NCBI GenBank assembly: GCA_040772685.1
Contig: JAXGXQ010000001.1
Coordinates: 558,001 to 622,000 of the forward strand
Direction of reading: 5' to 3'
Origin: JAXGXQ01 sp040772685
GTDB taxonomy: Bacteria; Bacillota; Clostridia; Saccharofermentanales; UBA5734
Length of the DNA stretch: 64,000 nt
Numbering within the stretch: the first letter of the stretch is position 1; each line of letters begins with the position of its first letter. The notes beneath the pieces are model-generated. The model was not told the DNA's origin, made no database searches, and saw only the letters and a program-made list of their open reading frames with translations. The position numbers and the translations under genes were made by a program. Below are positions 1 to 8,742 of the stretch, in pieces.

Positions 1-796
1 CGAAACGGCAATAGCCTTCAGCTGCAGCGATTTCCGGGTAGGCAGCTACCACTGCTTCCGGAGATACTGCCAACGTTTCGAGGTCGAGTGAGCTGAAACC
101 GGGGGTATCGGCAATGTAACCACCTGCGAAGGGAAACAGCTCTACGTGACGGGTAGTATGGCGGCCCCTGCCCGCTTTGGCACTTATTTTTCCTGTTGGC
201 ATCAGTTCAGTCCCAAATAGATCGTTTAGCAAGGTGGATTTGCCAACACCCGATTGCCCGGCAAAAGCTACAACCCGGCCTTTCAGCAGCTGGCGCAGCT
301 CTTCCCTGCTTACCGGCTGGTCAAAGCCAGTCCGCAGCACTTTGAAACCTGCTTTTATGTATGGTTCGAGCAGGCTGTCCGCATCTGTTTCATCGTCAGG
401 CTGATGCTGATCGGTTTTAGTCAAAACCAGAATAGGTTCAATATTATGCTCCGCGCAAACTATCAGCAGCTTATCGATCAGATAACGATCGGGAGGCGGA
501 TCCATCAGGGAAAACGTGATAATCAGGCCATCCAGGTTAGCAATTGGCGGCCTCTGCAGAGCATTGCGGCGTTTGTGAATAAACGTGATTTGCAGCGGCA
601 CCAGCGGGTCACCGGTTTCGATGAATGTGACCCTGTCGCCGGCCAGCGGCTTGATTTCTTGTAAACGGAAAATCCCAAGTGCCTTAGCGGCTCGCGGTTC
701 TTCGCCGCTGCCGTCATCGACCCAGTACTGACCACCGACTCCGCGGATGATTAGGCCGTTAGGTTCATTGACAGGATTTGCCGCCTCGTCAGTCAT
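1..796 (-). CDS. rsgA: ribosome small subunit-dependent GTPase RsgA (partial, 3' end off the window)
   Basis: Reading the minus strand from an ATG at 796 gives an uninterrupted frame to the window edge, so the C-terminus is missing. RsgA is a circularly permuted GTPase that checks late 30S subunit maturation in the cytoplasm. The permuted motif order is visible: a G4-like TKTD comes first, then the P-loop GQSGVGKS, then a T-rich switch segment (RGRHTTRH) and the G3 motif DTPG. The frame stops just after the first Cys (CRF) of what should be the C-terminal zinc-binding motif. An OB-like N-terminal part occupies roughly the first 75 residues. It starts 21 bases after the prkC stop, the usual prpC-prkC-rsgA order of Firmicutes. 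The ribosome-binding site is weak, so the start is likely but not certain. Identity is firm. Confidence 0.93.
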   Translation of the reverse strand, partial: MTDEAANPVNEPNGLIIRGVGGQYWVDDGSGEEPRAAKALGIFRLQEIKPLAGDRVTFIETGDPLVPLQITFIHKRRNALQRPPIANLDGLIITFSLMDPPPDRYLIDKLLIVCAEHNIEPILVLTKTDQHQPDDETDADSLLEPYIKAGFKVLRTGFDQPVSREELRQLLKGRVVAFAGQSGVGKSTLLNDLFGTELMPTGKISAKAGRGRHTTRHVELFPFAGGYIADTPGFSSLDLETLAVSPEAVVAAYPEIAAAEGYCRF

Positions 797-817
797 ATAA
801 CCTGACCGTTCTCAGCC

Positions 818-2995
818 TTACCCATTGCCCTTGTTGCCTTGACCGGGTTTTGTGTTTGTGCCGCTTGAGCTTGCAGTAGTTGTCGGCTTGGTAGTCGTTG
901 ATTTGGTAGTTGTCGGCTTGGTAGTCGTTGGCTTGGTGGTCCCCTCCGTTGTTGGTGTCGGGCTCGGCGCCGGCGTTGGCTGCGGGTTCTTGATTTCGTT
1001 ATATTCCTGCTGGGTTCCCACTAGCAGATTTATGCTGTCATTAAGCGCGACCTGAACGTTCGGTGCCGGTTCCTGATCAATGATATACAGCGCGGTTTCC
1101 GGCAGTGCGCGGCTTTCTTCACTCGCATAGCTGATTGTAATGTTAGTTGCCTTATGCAGTTCCAGCATCGTGCGCGCAGTGGCAAGGGTCATGCGGTCAA
1201 GCACCGGCATCGAGAAAAACGGCACTGGTGTTGGGGAAGGGTTGAGGAAGTTGGCATAATCCTGCGGGGTACCATAAGTCAGGCTCACTACCGAATTGGC
1301 GACTACCGGGGTATCCGGCGCCGGTTTCTGGCTGATTACAACACGGTTTGCCTCCGGCACCTCAATTTTTTGCTGGGTTATCGGATCAACAGTAACACTG
1401 ACAGTTGAGCCCAGCACAAGTTTCAGCTCGATCAGTTTGGTTTTCGCGGCAGAATATGGCTGACCAACAAAATTCGGCAGCTTAACAATTTGCATCCCCT
1501 GGCTGACCATGACAGTAATATTGCCGCCGCGCGGCAGTTTCTCCCCTGCTGCAGGTATGGTACGGATAACCCGTCCTTCGGTGACATCGGAAAACTCCTG
1601 CTGGATGATTACATTAAAGCCAAAGGTGGTTGAAAGCTCAGCCTGTGCCCGCTCAGCAGTCTGGCCGGCGTAATCTGGTATTGCCAGCATTTCCTGCCCG
1701 CCGCTGACCACCAGACTGAGGGTGGCTGTGTTGGGTTTAATTACGATGCCCTCACCTGGATTCTGGTCGATAATAATTCCGGGCAATACAGTTTGATCGT
1801 CTACATACTTGACGGTGAAGTCAATTTCGTCTGCCTTGAGTTTCTTTTCTACTTCTGAAATCTCTTTGCCAATATAGTTCTCGAGTTCGTATGTGCGTCC
1901 GGGGTCAGCCTTTATGTTGCTGGAAAGCCGGCGCCAGGCCCAGGTGCCGACCGACATCAAAAAGACAATCGACAGTACGATGATCGCCAGCACAATAATG
2001 GTGTCGCGGTTGCGGTAACGGCGGCGGTCACTGATTGTGCGTTCGATCTCACGCAGTTTGTTATAGTTGGGATCAGGTCGGATTGCCTGAATAGCGGTGG
2101 TTTGGCCATCGACATCCGGCACGCCGGGAATAACACCGAAAACACCGTTGGGATCGATCATCAGGGCGTCCAGCTCATCAACCAGTTCGCGGGCATCGCG
2201 ATAACGGTTGTCGGGCGATTTCTGGACACAACGCATAATGATCTGGTCCAGGCCCCGCGGAATTGAGGGGTTGAACTGGGAAGGCAGCGGCGGGACATCC
2301 TGCAAATGCTTAATAGCAACGGCAACAGAGGTATCGCCGTCAAAAGGCACGCGCCCTGTTACCATTTCGTACAAGACGATGCCCAGGGAATATATGTCGG
2401 ATTTAGCACTGACTATTGTGCCGCGGGCCTGTTCCGGTGAGAAGTAATGCACAGAACCAAAGGTTACGCCGCTGGTCAGAGTAATCGTGTTGGATGTGGT
2501 GGCTCGCGCTATGCCAAAGTCGGTGACTTTGGCTACCAGATCCTTGGTGATCAGGATATTGTGGGGCTTTATATCACGATGGACGATTCCGTTGCGATGT
2601 GCGTTCTCCAGCGCCAGGCCGATCTGGATAGCGATCGGCACCGCCGATTGCCAGGGGATTGTGCCGTTTTCGATAATCAGTTCCTTAAGTGAACTTCCTT
2701 CTACATATTCCTGGACGATATAGCGCCGTCCCTGATCCTGCCCGAAACCAAGCACCTTGACTATGTTCGGGTGATTCAGGCTGGCAGCGGCGCGGGCTTC
2801 TGATTCGAAACGCTTAATAAATTCAGCGTCGTCGCATAAATCATCCCGCATCAGCTTAATAGCTACCTGCCCGCCTTTAGCGGTATCATTGGCCAGGTAG
2901 ACATGAGCCATGCCTCCCTGCCCCAGCGGTTCTATCAATTGATAGCGACCGTCCAGCATCGTGCCGGTCAGGTTCGCTGTCATGGTCTGGTCCAT
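818..2995 (-). CDS. prkC: PASTA-domain Ser/Thr protein kinase PrkC/Stk1
   Basis: A 725-residue membrane-bound Hanks-type kinase that senses muropeptides or lipid II and phosphorylates cell-wall and translation proteins. The kinase domain is at about 17-275: glycine loop GQGGMAHV (25-32), VAIK lysine 47, HRDIKPHN (139-146), DFG (159-161), SPE near 186. A single transmembrane helix at about 331-354 follows a basic stretch (RRRYRNR). Four PASTA repeats begin near 371, 437, 506 and 590. The C-terminus is a Pro/Thr/Lys-rich tail (TTKPTTTKP-type), probably a flexible wall-spanning linker. GGAGG lies ten bases before the ATG. prpC ends 75 bases upstream, so the kinase and its phosphatase are co-transcribed, as is usual in the family. 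Confidence 0.96.
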   Translation of the reverse strand: MDQTMTANLTGTMLDGRYQLIEPLGQGGMAHVYLANDTAKGGQVAIKLMRDDLCDDAEFIKRFESEARAAASLNHPNIVKVLGFGQDQGRRYIVQEYVEGSSLKELIIENGTIPWQSAVPIAIQIGLALENAHRNGIVHRDIKPHNILITKDLVAKVTDFGIARATTSNTITLTSGVTFGSVHYFSPEQARGTIVSAKSDIYSLGIVLYEMVTGRVPFDGDTSVAVAIKHLQDVPPLPSQFNPSIPRGLDQIIMRCVQKSPDNRYRDARELVDELDALMIDPNGVFGVIPGVPDVDGQTTAIQAIRPDPNYNKLREIERTISDRRRYRNRDTIIVLAIIVLSIVFLMSVGTWAWRRLSSNIKADPGRTYELENYIGKEISEVEKKLKADEIDFTVKYVDDQTVLPGIIIDQNPGEGIVIKPNTATLSLVVSGGQEMLAIPDYAGQTAERAQAELSTTFGFNVIIQQEFSDVTEGRVIRTIPAAGEKLPRGGNITVMVSQGMQIVKLPNFVGQPYSAAKTKLIELKLVLGSTVSVTVDPITQQKIEVPEANRVVISQKPAPDTPVVANSVVSLTYGTPQDYANFLNPSPTPVPFFSMPVLDRMTLATARTMLELHKATNITISYASEESRALPETALYIIDQEPAPNVQVALNDSINLLVGTQQEYNEIKNPQPTPAPSPTPTTEGTTKPTTTKPTTTKSTTTKPTTTASSSGTNTKPGQGNKGNG
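876..935. repeat. 30-bp tandem repeat inside prkC
   Basis: Two 30-bp units (876-905 and 906-935) differ only at the last five bases. Each is built from two related 15-bp halves and encodes the Lys-Pro-Thr-Thr-Thr-type tail of the kinase. In-frame repeats of this sort change length easily by slippage, so tail length may vary between strains (inference). Confidence 0.85.
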
Positions 2996-3070
2996 CGTGT
3001 CATTTCCTCCAATGGAACGCTGCTGGCTTTTTAAGCAAATATCTGCGCGTTCCGGTAAATTCCGGTTCAG

Positions 3071-3817
3071 TCACATACTAAACAAAAGAACCGTGATATT
3101 ATCTTCGCCGCCTTTTTCATTGGCAAGCTCTATCAGTTTGTCAACAGCTTGTTCTGACGAATTTTCCTCGTTCAGAACAGAGAGAATTTCAGCTTCAGAA
3201 ACGGCTCCATGCAAGCCGTCTGTGCAAAGCATAATCCGGTCACCGCGCTCCAGCGGCAACCTGATGGTATCCGCCTTGACATTTTCCGGGGAGCCCAGAG
3301 CTCTGGTCAAAACATTGCGGCGCGGATGTGTTTTTGAATCAGCCTCAGACAAACTGCCTGAATCAATCATTTCCTGCACAAGCGTATGGTCGATGGTGAG
3401 CCGCATTAATGATTTATCACGATACAAATAAGCCCTGCAGTCTCCAACATGGGCTAAAATCAGCTGGTCTTCGTAAATTACCGCTATAGTTAAGGTAGTC
3501 CCCATGCCACGGCAGTCTTCACTGTCAAGTGAACCGAGGTAAACCTTGATATTTGCCTTTTCACAAATGTCAGCCAGGATTTGCTGCATAGTGTCCGGAT
3601 TTTCATCTTTTTCCAGTACACGGCACAGCTGCTCCTGAGAATAGTCAACCGCTATCCGGCTGGCCAGTTCGCCGCGCCGGTGCCCGCCCATGCCATCGGC
3701 AATAACCAGGGCGCTGGGAAAAGGGCGTCCCACATCAACTATGGCATAACTGTCTTCGTTATTCTCCCGCTTCAAACCAACGTCTGAAGCAACAGCGTGA
3801 CTTACGTTGCCGCGCAT
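3071..3817 (-). CDS. prpC: PP2C-family Ser/Thr phosphatase PrpC/Stp1
   Basis: A 248-residue cytoplasmic, metal-dependent phosphatase that reverses phosphorylation by the neighbouring PASTA kinase. PP2C motifs appear in order: SDVGLKRENNEDSY near the N-terminus, VIADGMGGHRRGE, HVGDCRAYLY, LCTDGLHG and GGEDNITV at the C-terminus. The metal-binding aspartates in DGMGG, TDG and EDN are present, so it should be active. The length matches the bacterial one-domain form. The start overlaps the end of rlmN by 16 bases, which suggests translational coupling. Confidence 0.96.
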   Translation of the reverse strand: MRGNVSHAVASDVGLKRENNEDSYAIVDVGRPFPSALVIADGMGGHRRGELASRIAVDYSQEQLCRVLEKDENPDTMQQILADICEKANIKVYLGSLDSEDCRGMGTTLTIAVIYEDQLILAHVGDCRAYLYRDKSLMRLTIDHTLVQEMIDSGSLSEADSKTHPRRNVLTRALGSPENVKADTIRLPLERGDRIMLCTDGLHGAVSEAEILSVLNEENSSEQAVDKLIELANEKGGEDNITVLLFSM

Positions 3818-4866
3818 TCTTCCAGTCTTCTCCTTAATTGACCGCAGGCGGCCATAATGTCAGATCCAAGTTCTCGGCGGATTGTCGCGCTTTGCCCTTC
3901 CTTTGTCAGAATATCAAGGAAGGTTCGAATCTCCTGCTGGCCGCTCTGACGGTAGCGACCGCCTTCAAACTCATTAGCCGGAATCAGGTTTACATGGCAG
4001 AGCAAGCCGCGCAAACGGGCTGCCAGTTCTCTGGCATGTTCCGGTTGGTCATTTATACCGCTGATGAGAGCATACTCGAATATTATTCTCCGGCCGGTTT
4101 TTTCGATGTGGTGCTTACAGGCACTTAAAAGCTCATCAAACGAGTATTTACGAGCAATCGGCATCAGCTGGCGCCGAATCGCATCATTAGGTGCGTGGAG
4201 CGAAATTGACAAGGTGACCGGAAGGCCTGTATCAGTGAATTCTAGCATCTCAGGCACCAGTCCGCAAGTTGAGAGCGAAATGTGGCGCATGCCGATATTC
4301 GCGCCTTCAGGATCATTAACCGCTAACAGAAATCTCTTGACTTCAACCAGGTTATCCATTGGTTCGCCGATTCCCATAATCACAACATGGCCGATGCGGC
4401 TGCCGAGATCACGGGCAATCCGCAGCACTTGAGCCAGCATTTCGCCTGAAGTGAGGTCGCGCCCGAATCCTGCGCCGGTTGAAGCGCAAAAGGAGCAACC
4501 CATGCGGCAGCCGGCTTGTGAAGATATGCAGACAGAATAACCATGACGATACTGCATCAGTACACTTTCAATGACATTACCGTCGGCCAGACGAAAAATG
4601 TATTTACGAGTGCCATCGAGATTCGAGACCAGTCGGTTTTCTGTCGTCAGCCCCTGGAAATCAAATTCTTCCCGGAGCAAAGCGCGCAGATTAAGCGGTA
4701 TGTCGGTCATTTCATCAGGATCGGCAATGCCGCGGCTGATCCAGCGATGAAGCTGGCCGGCCCGGTAGCCGGGTAAATTATGTGACTTGACCCACGCTGT
4801 CCAGTCAGCGCGGTCGAGATCATAAGCGAATTTTTTATACGTTGCGGGTTCAGCAGCCTGTGTCAT
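3802..4866 (-). CDS. rlmN: dual-specificity 23S rRNA/tRNA adenine-C2 methyltransferase RlmN
   Basis: A 354-residue radical-SAM enzyme that methylates C2 of A2503 in 23S rRNA and A37 of some tRNAs. The cluster ligands CRMGCSFC (Cys 120, 124, 127) are followed by the GEPMDN motif. The second catalytic cysteine lies in the C-terminal AACGQL motif, as in characterised RlmN. The N-terminal 90 residues look like the usual HhH-type domain. The gene begins 16 bases after rsmB and overlaps prpC downstream. Presence of RlmN rather than Cfr fits the chromosomal operon setting. Confidence 0.96.
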   Translation of the reverse strand: MTQAAEPATYKKFAYDLDRADWTAWVKSHNLPGYRAGQLHRWISRGIADPDEMTDIPLNLRALLREEFDFQGLTTENRLVSNLDGTRKYIFRLADGNVIESVLMQYRHGYSVCISSQAGCRMGCSFCASTGAGFGRDLTSGEMLAQVLRIARDLGSRIGHVVIMGIGEPMDNLVEVKRFLLAVNDPEGANIGMRHISLSTCGLVPEMLEFTDTGLPVTLSISLHAPNDAIRRQLMPIARKYSFDELLSACKHHIEKTGRRIIFEYALISGINDQPEHARELAARLRGLLCHVNLIPANEFEGGRYRQSGQQEIRTFLDILTKEGQSATIRRELGSDIMAACGQLRRRLEECAAT

Positions 4867-4882
4867 TATTTATCGTCCTTTT

Positions 4883-6439
4883 TTACTTGCTTTGAAACTG
4901 TGGAAATTTTGAAACTGTTGAAATTTCTGCTGAATCACCTGTTTGTGTTTCAGTTTTGCGTAATCGCGCGATATAAAAGCCATCTGTACCATGGCGGTGA
5001 GGCAGCAGTGTAATTGAGCCGCCGCGCGCCTGTTCTGCGGTGGCTTCGTCTGCCAGTAAAGCTGTCGGCAGGAAGCCGGTGAGGTCTTCCCTGCTGAAAG
5101 CGCCTTTCTGGCGGGCCAGGAAACTGTCAACCTGACCATCATTTTCAGCTGGATTGAAAGTACAGGTGCTGTATACCAGTACCCCGCCGGGTCTGACCAG
5201 TGTTGCCGCGTGGTCCAGAATCGCCGCCTGTAAAGGCAGCAGGCTCTGAATCCGTTCATGCGTCATATTGCGACGGATTTCCGGTTTACGTGCCAGTAGA
5301 CCCAAACCACTGCAGGGAACATCTGCCAGGACGCGGTCATACTTTTTTGCCAGTTCCCGCGGCCAGTCACGGCCGGTTGCGTCAGCCGTGTAAGCCGAAA
5401 TAGAAGTGATGCCAAGCCGTTCCGCCTGGCTGCGGATCAAATCTACTCTGCCGGGGTGGATGTCGCAGGCTGTAATTGCGGCTTTATCACCGCTCAGTTC
5501 GGCCATGTGGGCTGTTTTACCGCCGGGGGCAGCGCACAGGTCAAGGATGCTTTCGCCCGGCTGTGGGTCAACAACATGGCTGGTCAGCATCGCGCCTTCA
5601 TCCTGCACCGATGCCAGCCCGTCCTGATAAATCACCAGCTTATGCACCGAATGGCCGCCTAATTCCGGCACAACAGCTTCCGGCAGATAGCTGCCCGGAG
5701 AAGCTTCAACACCCACAGCAGCCAGCAGTTCGATGATTTCCCGCTGATCCGCTTTCAGGCAGTTGGTGCGCAGAGTGACTGGCGGTGCCGCCAACAGTTT
5801 TTCAGCCAGCAGGGGCGCTTCGGTTGCACCGGCAGCCAGTTTGACATAGCCATAAAGTTCTGGCGGCAGGCTGTAATAAAGCGGGGCATTTTTGGGATTA
5901 ATCAGCGGCGGCTGACGGGTAAGCGAGCGCAGCACCGCGTTGACCAGACCGCAAGCCTGCGGCCGCGCCAGTTTCTGACAAAGCCGGACACTTTCATCCA
6001 CAGCGGCACTGGGAGGTACCGAACGGCTATATAACAGCTGGAACACCCCTAAACGCAAAATGGTGCGTACGGTCGGCTCCAGACTGGCCAGCGACTGCTT
6101 AAGCCGCTCTGTCAAAACGTGATCAATTGTATAGAGTCGGGTGAGGGTGCCGTAAACCATTGCGGTTGTGAATGAACGCTGTTGCGCATTCAAGCCTGGC
6201 GCGCGGCCTGAAGGTGTCGAATTTTGGTTTGCAGCTTGTTTATCGCTTGCGTTTAAGCTTTCACCTGCCGAGTTTTCGGCATCATCGTCCAGTGCGCCGG
6301 CGAGTACCAGGTTCGCGTAGGCACCTTGTTCGAGTACGCGTTCCAGCGTATAAACAGCCGCGCTGCGGGCAGGATCCGGCGGGCGCCGACTGCCCTGCCC
6401 CGAGGGACGCTTATCTTTTGCTGGCAAACTCATGGTCAA
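4883..6439 (-). CDS. rsmB: 16S rRNA (cytosine-967-C5)-methyltransferase RsmB
   Basis: A 518-residue protein with an N-terminal NusB-like RNA-binding domain (about 25-175) and a C-terminal SAM-dependent methyltransferase domain. Motifs: SAM loop DLCAAPGGK (300-308), ADVPCSG (catalytic-site Cys 376) and STCTF (nucleophile Cys 426). The NusB-like domain is interrupted at about 50-85 by a hydrophilic Asp/Ser/Asn/Ala-rich insert that I do not expect in standard RsmB. Its start overlaps the stop of the upstream protease gene by four bases (ATGA). The C-terminal tail after about 500 is low in conservation. Confidence 0.95.
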   Translation of the reverse strand: MTMSLPAKDKRPSGQGSRRPPDPARSAAVYTLERVLEQGAYANLVLAGALDDDAENSAGESLNASDKQAANQNSTPSGRAPGLNAQQRSFTTAMVYGTLTRLYTIDHVLTERLKQSLASLEPTVRTILRLGVFQLLYSRSVPPSAAVDESVRLCQKLARPQACGLVNAVLRSLTRQPPLINPKNAPLYYSLPPELYGYVKLAAGATEAPLLAEKLLAAPPVTLRTNCLKADQREIIELLAAVGVEASPGSYLPEAVVPELGGHSVHKLVIYQDGLASVQDEGAMLTSHVVDPQPGESILDLCAAPGGKTAHMAELSGDKAAITACDIHPGRVDLIRSQAERLGITSISAYTADATGRDWPRELAKKYDRVLADVPCSGLGLLARKPEIRRNMTHERIQSLLPLQAAILDHAATLVRPGGVLVYSTCTFNPAENDGQVDSFLARQKGAFSREDLTGFLPTALLADEATAEQARGGSITLLPHRHGTDGFYIARLRKTETQTGDSAEISTVSKFPQFQSK

Positions 6440-7164
6440 CGGCGGTTGCGGTTATTGCGCGAAAGCAGAATCAAGCGCGCCATGTTGGCGAAAGCCATTA
6501 AAGCGGAGGCTACATAAGTCATGGCGGCAGCCCGCAGCACTTTTTTTGCCCCGCTTAATTCTTCTGTGGTCAGAATCCCCTGGTCTTGGAGAACGGCAAT
6601 CGCCCGGTTGCTGGCGTTAAATTCCACCGGCAGGGTGACAACATAAAACAGCACCGCGAAACCAAAGAGGAAAATGCCGATATTGGCCAGAGTGGTCATG
6701 CCCAGAATTAAGCCGAAAATAGCCATGTAAGGGCCGAAGCGTGAGCCGATATTGGCCACGGGCACCAGCATCGAGCGGATACGGTTGGGAATATAGCCAA
6801 CTTCATGCTGAATCGCGTGTCCGGCTTCATGGGCCGCAACACCGATCGCTGCGATTGAAGGGCTGGAATGGGTTGCGTCTGAAAGCCGCAGTACATTTGT
6901 GCGCGGGTCAAAATGGTCGGTTAACTGGCCTGGTGTCCGTTCAATCCGGACAGTAAACAAGCCGTTCTGATCGAGAATCTGCCGTGCGGCAGCCTGGCCG
7001 GTCAAGCCCGAGCGGCTGGCTTCTTTACTGTATTTGGTAAAAGTACTTTTTACCGATGCCTGAGCAATCAGACTGAGGATTAACACTGGCACTATCAGTA
7101 CAAGGTAAGTCCAGTCTATTCCGTAAAAGCCATAGCCCAGGGAAAGAAAACTGACTACGGTCAT
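6436..7164 (-). CDS. YugP-type membrane zinc metallopeptidase
   Basis: A 242-residue integral membrane protein of the family called zinc metallopeptidase, neutral zinc peptidase type 2 or YugP. It has a hydrophobic helix at about 16-38, the zinc-binding motif AHEAGHAIQH (HEAGH at 112-116), and further hydrophobic helices at about 128-150, 155-180 and near the C-terminus. The substrate is not known. It sits between fmt and rsmB in the translation operon (one base after fmt, four-base overlap with rsmB), a placement that suggests expression with the translation genes but does not reveal its role. Confidence 0.9.
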   Translation of the reverse strand: MTVVSFLSLGYGFYGIDWTYLVLIVPVLILSLIAQASVKSTFTKYSKEASRSGLTGQAAARQILDQNGLFTVRIERTPGQLTDHFDPRTNVLRLSDATHSSPSIAAIGVAAHEAGHAIQHEVGYIPNRIRSMLVPVANIGSRFGPYMAIFGLILGMTTLANIGIFLFGFAVLFYVVTLPVEFNASNRAIAVLQDQGILTTEELSGAKKVLRAAAMTYVASALMAFANMARLILLSRNNRNRR

Positions 7165-7165
7165 A

Positions 7166-8131
7166 TTAATTACCTCCTAAAGGTGTGCCGAGCCGGTAGT
7201 TATGGGCGCAATCACTGCAGCTCATACGACGGCCGGCTTCGGTCTGGATTTCCAGTAATTCCAAAGTTCCGCTGCCACAGGCCACTTGAATACCCTCTGA
7301 TGTACAGGCAGTTATAGTGCCTGGCTCCCAGCCGGAATCGCCGTTGCCCGCGCCTTCGTCAGTTGAAACGACGCGAGTCAGGAATACTTTGAGCCGTTTA
7401 TTATCGCAATATGTATAGGCGCCCGGCCAGGGATTCAAGCCGCGAATAAAATTAAAAACCTCTTGGGCGGGCTTATTCCAGTCGATCTCGCCGTCTTTTC
7501 TGGTCAGCAGGCCGGTAACAGTTGCTTCGTCAGGGTTTTGCCGCCTCGGCTGCAGTGAACCGTCAAGCAGTCCTTTAATAGCGGGCAGAATCAGATCCGC
7601 TCCTAATTCAGCCAGCTTGTCCATCAGGCTGCCGGCATCATCAGTTGCTTCGATGGGAATGGCACGCTGCAGCAGGATATCGCCGGTATCCATGCCTTCG
7701 TCCATAATCATGATGGTAATGCCGGTTTCAGCATCACCGGCAACAATGCTGGCATGCACCGGTGAGGCACCGCGATGGCGCGGCAACAGAGAGCCGTGAA
7801 TATTGAGCGCGCCCAGTCGCGGCACAGCCAGGACATCGGGAGGCAGAATTCGACCATAAGCAGCGGTAACAAACAAGTCTGGCTTAAACTCCGCCAGCTC
7901 GCGGGCAAATTCGCCTGTGCGCAGTCTGGTTGGCTGTAAAACCGGAATATTGTGTTCATGCGCCACAGCCGCCACCGGGCCGGGCTTGATCTCTTGTTTG
8001 CGGCCGACTGGTTTATCCGGCTGGGTTACAACCGCAACAGGCGTCAGACCGGCTTCGATCAAACGCTTCAGGGCCGGCACCGCGAAATCGGGTGTCCCCA
8101 TGTAAATAATGCGCAACGCGTTATCAATCAT
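7166..8131 (-). CDS. fmt: methionyl-tRNA formyltransferase
   Basis: A 321-residue enzyme that formylates initiator Met-tRNA using 10-formyl-tetrahydrofolate. The formyltransferase core is clear: early GTPDFAVPAL, the SLLPRHRGASP signature with its preceding Asn-Ile-His, and DEGMDTGD. The C-terminal domain (about 205-315) is the OB-like tRNA-binding part. The start overlaps the def stop by four bases. The def-fmt pair encodes the two halves of the formylation/deformylation cycle. Confidence 0.97.
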   Translation of the reverse strand: MIDNALRIIYMGTPDFAVPALKRLIEAGLTPVAVVTQPDKPVGRKQEIKPGPVAAVAHEHNIPVLQPTRLRTGEFARELAEFKPDLFVTAAYGRILPPDVLAVPRLGALNIHGSLLPRHRGASPVHASIVAGDAETGITIMIMDEGMDTGDILLQRAIPIEATDDAGSLMDKLAELGADLILPAIKGLLDGSLQPRRQNPDEATVTGLLTRKDGEIDWNKPAQEVFNFIRGLNPWPGAYTYCDNKRLKVFLTRVVSTDEGAGNGDSGWEPGTITACTSEGIQVACGSGTLELLEIQTEAGRRMSCSDCAHNYRLGTPLGGN

Positions 8132-8589
8132 GAGTGCTGTAGTTCACCCTTTACTTTATCTTTGAACAGGATTCCGTCCAGATGGTCATATTCATGGCAA
8201 ATACAGACTGCCAGAATCTCTTCAGCTTCCAGCTCAAAGTGTTTGCCGTGCCTGTCCTGAGCCTTGATTTTCAAAGTCGCAGGGCGGTCAACCTCACCCC
8301 AGGTGTCGGGCACCGAAAGGCAGCCTTCTGTGGCTGTCTGGCAGCCTGAGGGTTCAACTATTTCCGGGTTGATAAATTCTTTCAAACCGGTTTCATCGTT
8401 CAAATCTATAACAAAAATCCGCCGCAAAATGCCAACCTGCGGAGCGGCCAGACCAATACCGTTGTTTTCGTACATTGTATCGGCCATATCATCCAGAAGT
8501 TCATGCAGGCGGCTGTCGAAGCGGTCGACAGGCCGGGATTTCTTACGTAATGTTTCGTCGCCGTCTTTTAAAATCTGACGGATTGCCAT
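8128..8589 (-). CDS. def: peptide deformylase
   Basis: A 153-residue metalloenzyme that removes the N-terminal formyl group from new proteins. All three signature motifs are intact: GIGLAAPQVG (44-53), EGCLS (88-92, metal-ligand Cys 90) and HEYDH (132-136). The length fits the short bacterial form. It heads the def-fmt-YugP-rsmB-rlmN-prpC-prkC-rsgA run. A purine-rich GGAAGG precedes the ATG, and a likely promoter lies about 100 bases upstream. Confidence 0.97.
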   Translation of the reverse strand: MAIRQILKDGDETLRKKSRPVDRFDSRLHELLDDMADTMYENNGIGLAAPQVGILRRIFVIDLNDETGLKEFINPEIVEPSGCQTATEGCLSVPDTWGEVDRPATLKIKAQDRHGKHFELEAEEILAVCICHEYDHLDGILFKDKVKGELQHS

Positions 8590-8691
8590 GTTAATTTTCC
8601 TTCCATGTCAGGTTAAAACTCAGCCGGCCTTTTTTGGTAACGGCTGTCTGACAGCCAGGCAGGCTGTCATGGGGCAAATGGGTATCAACTT

Positions 8692-8700
8692 ATTATATCA
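8692..8700 (-). promoter_or_regulatory. candidate extended -10 promoter for the def operon
   Basis: On the minus strand the sequence TGATATAAT gives a perfect -10 (8697-8692) with a TGn extension. No good -35 box is present at 16-18 bases. It lies in the priA-def gap, about 100 bases before the def start. A 7+1+7 inverted repeat (8642-8656) lies in the leader but has no T-tract, so it is not a terminator. Confidence 0.45.
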
Positions 8701-8742
8701 CAGATCAGGTCTGAAGGCCGTATGCATACCCCGCAGATGCAC

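Noticed and set aside
852..1055. Plus-strand Val/Gly/Leu-rich ORF
   Set aside because: It is the reverse reading of the Thr/Lys/Pro repeat in prkC.
8642..8656. Perfect 7+1+7 inverted repeat between def and priA
   Set aside because: No T-run on either strand, so it is not an intrinsic terminator; too little to call an operator.
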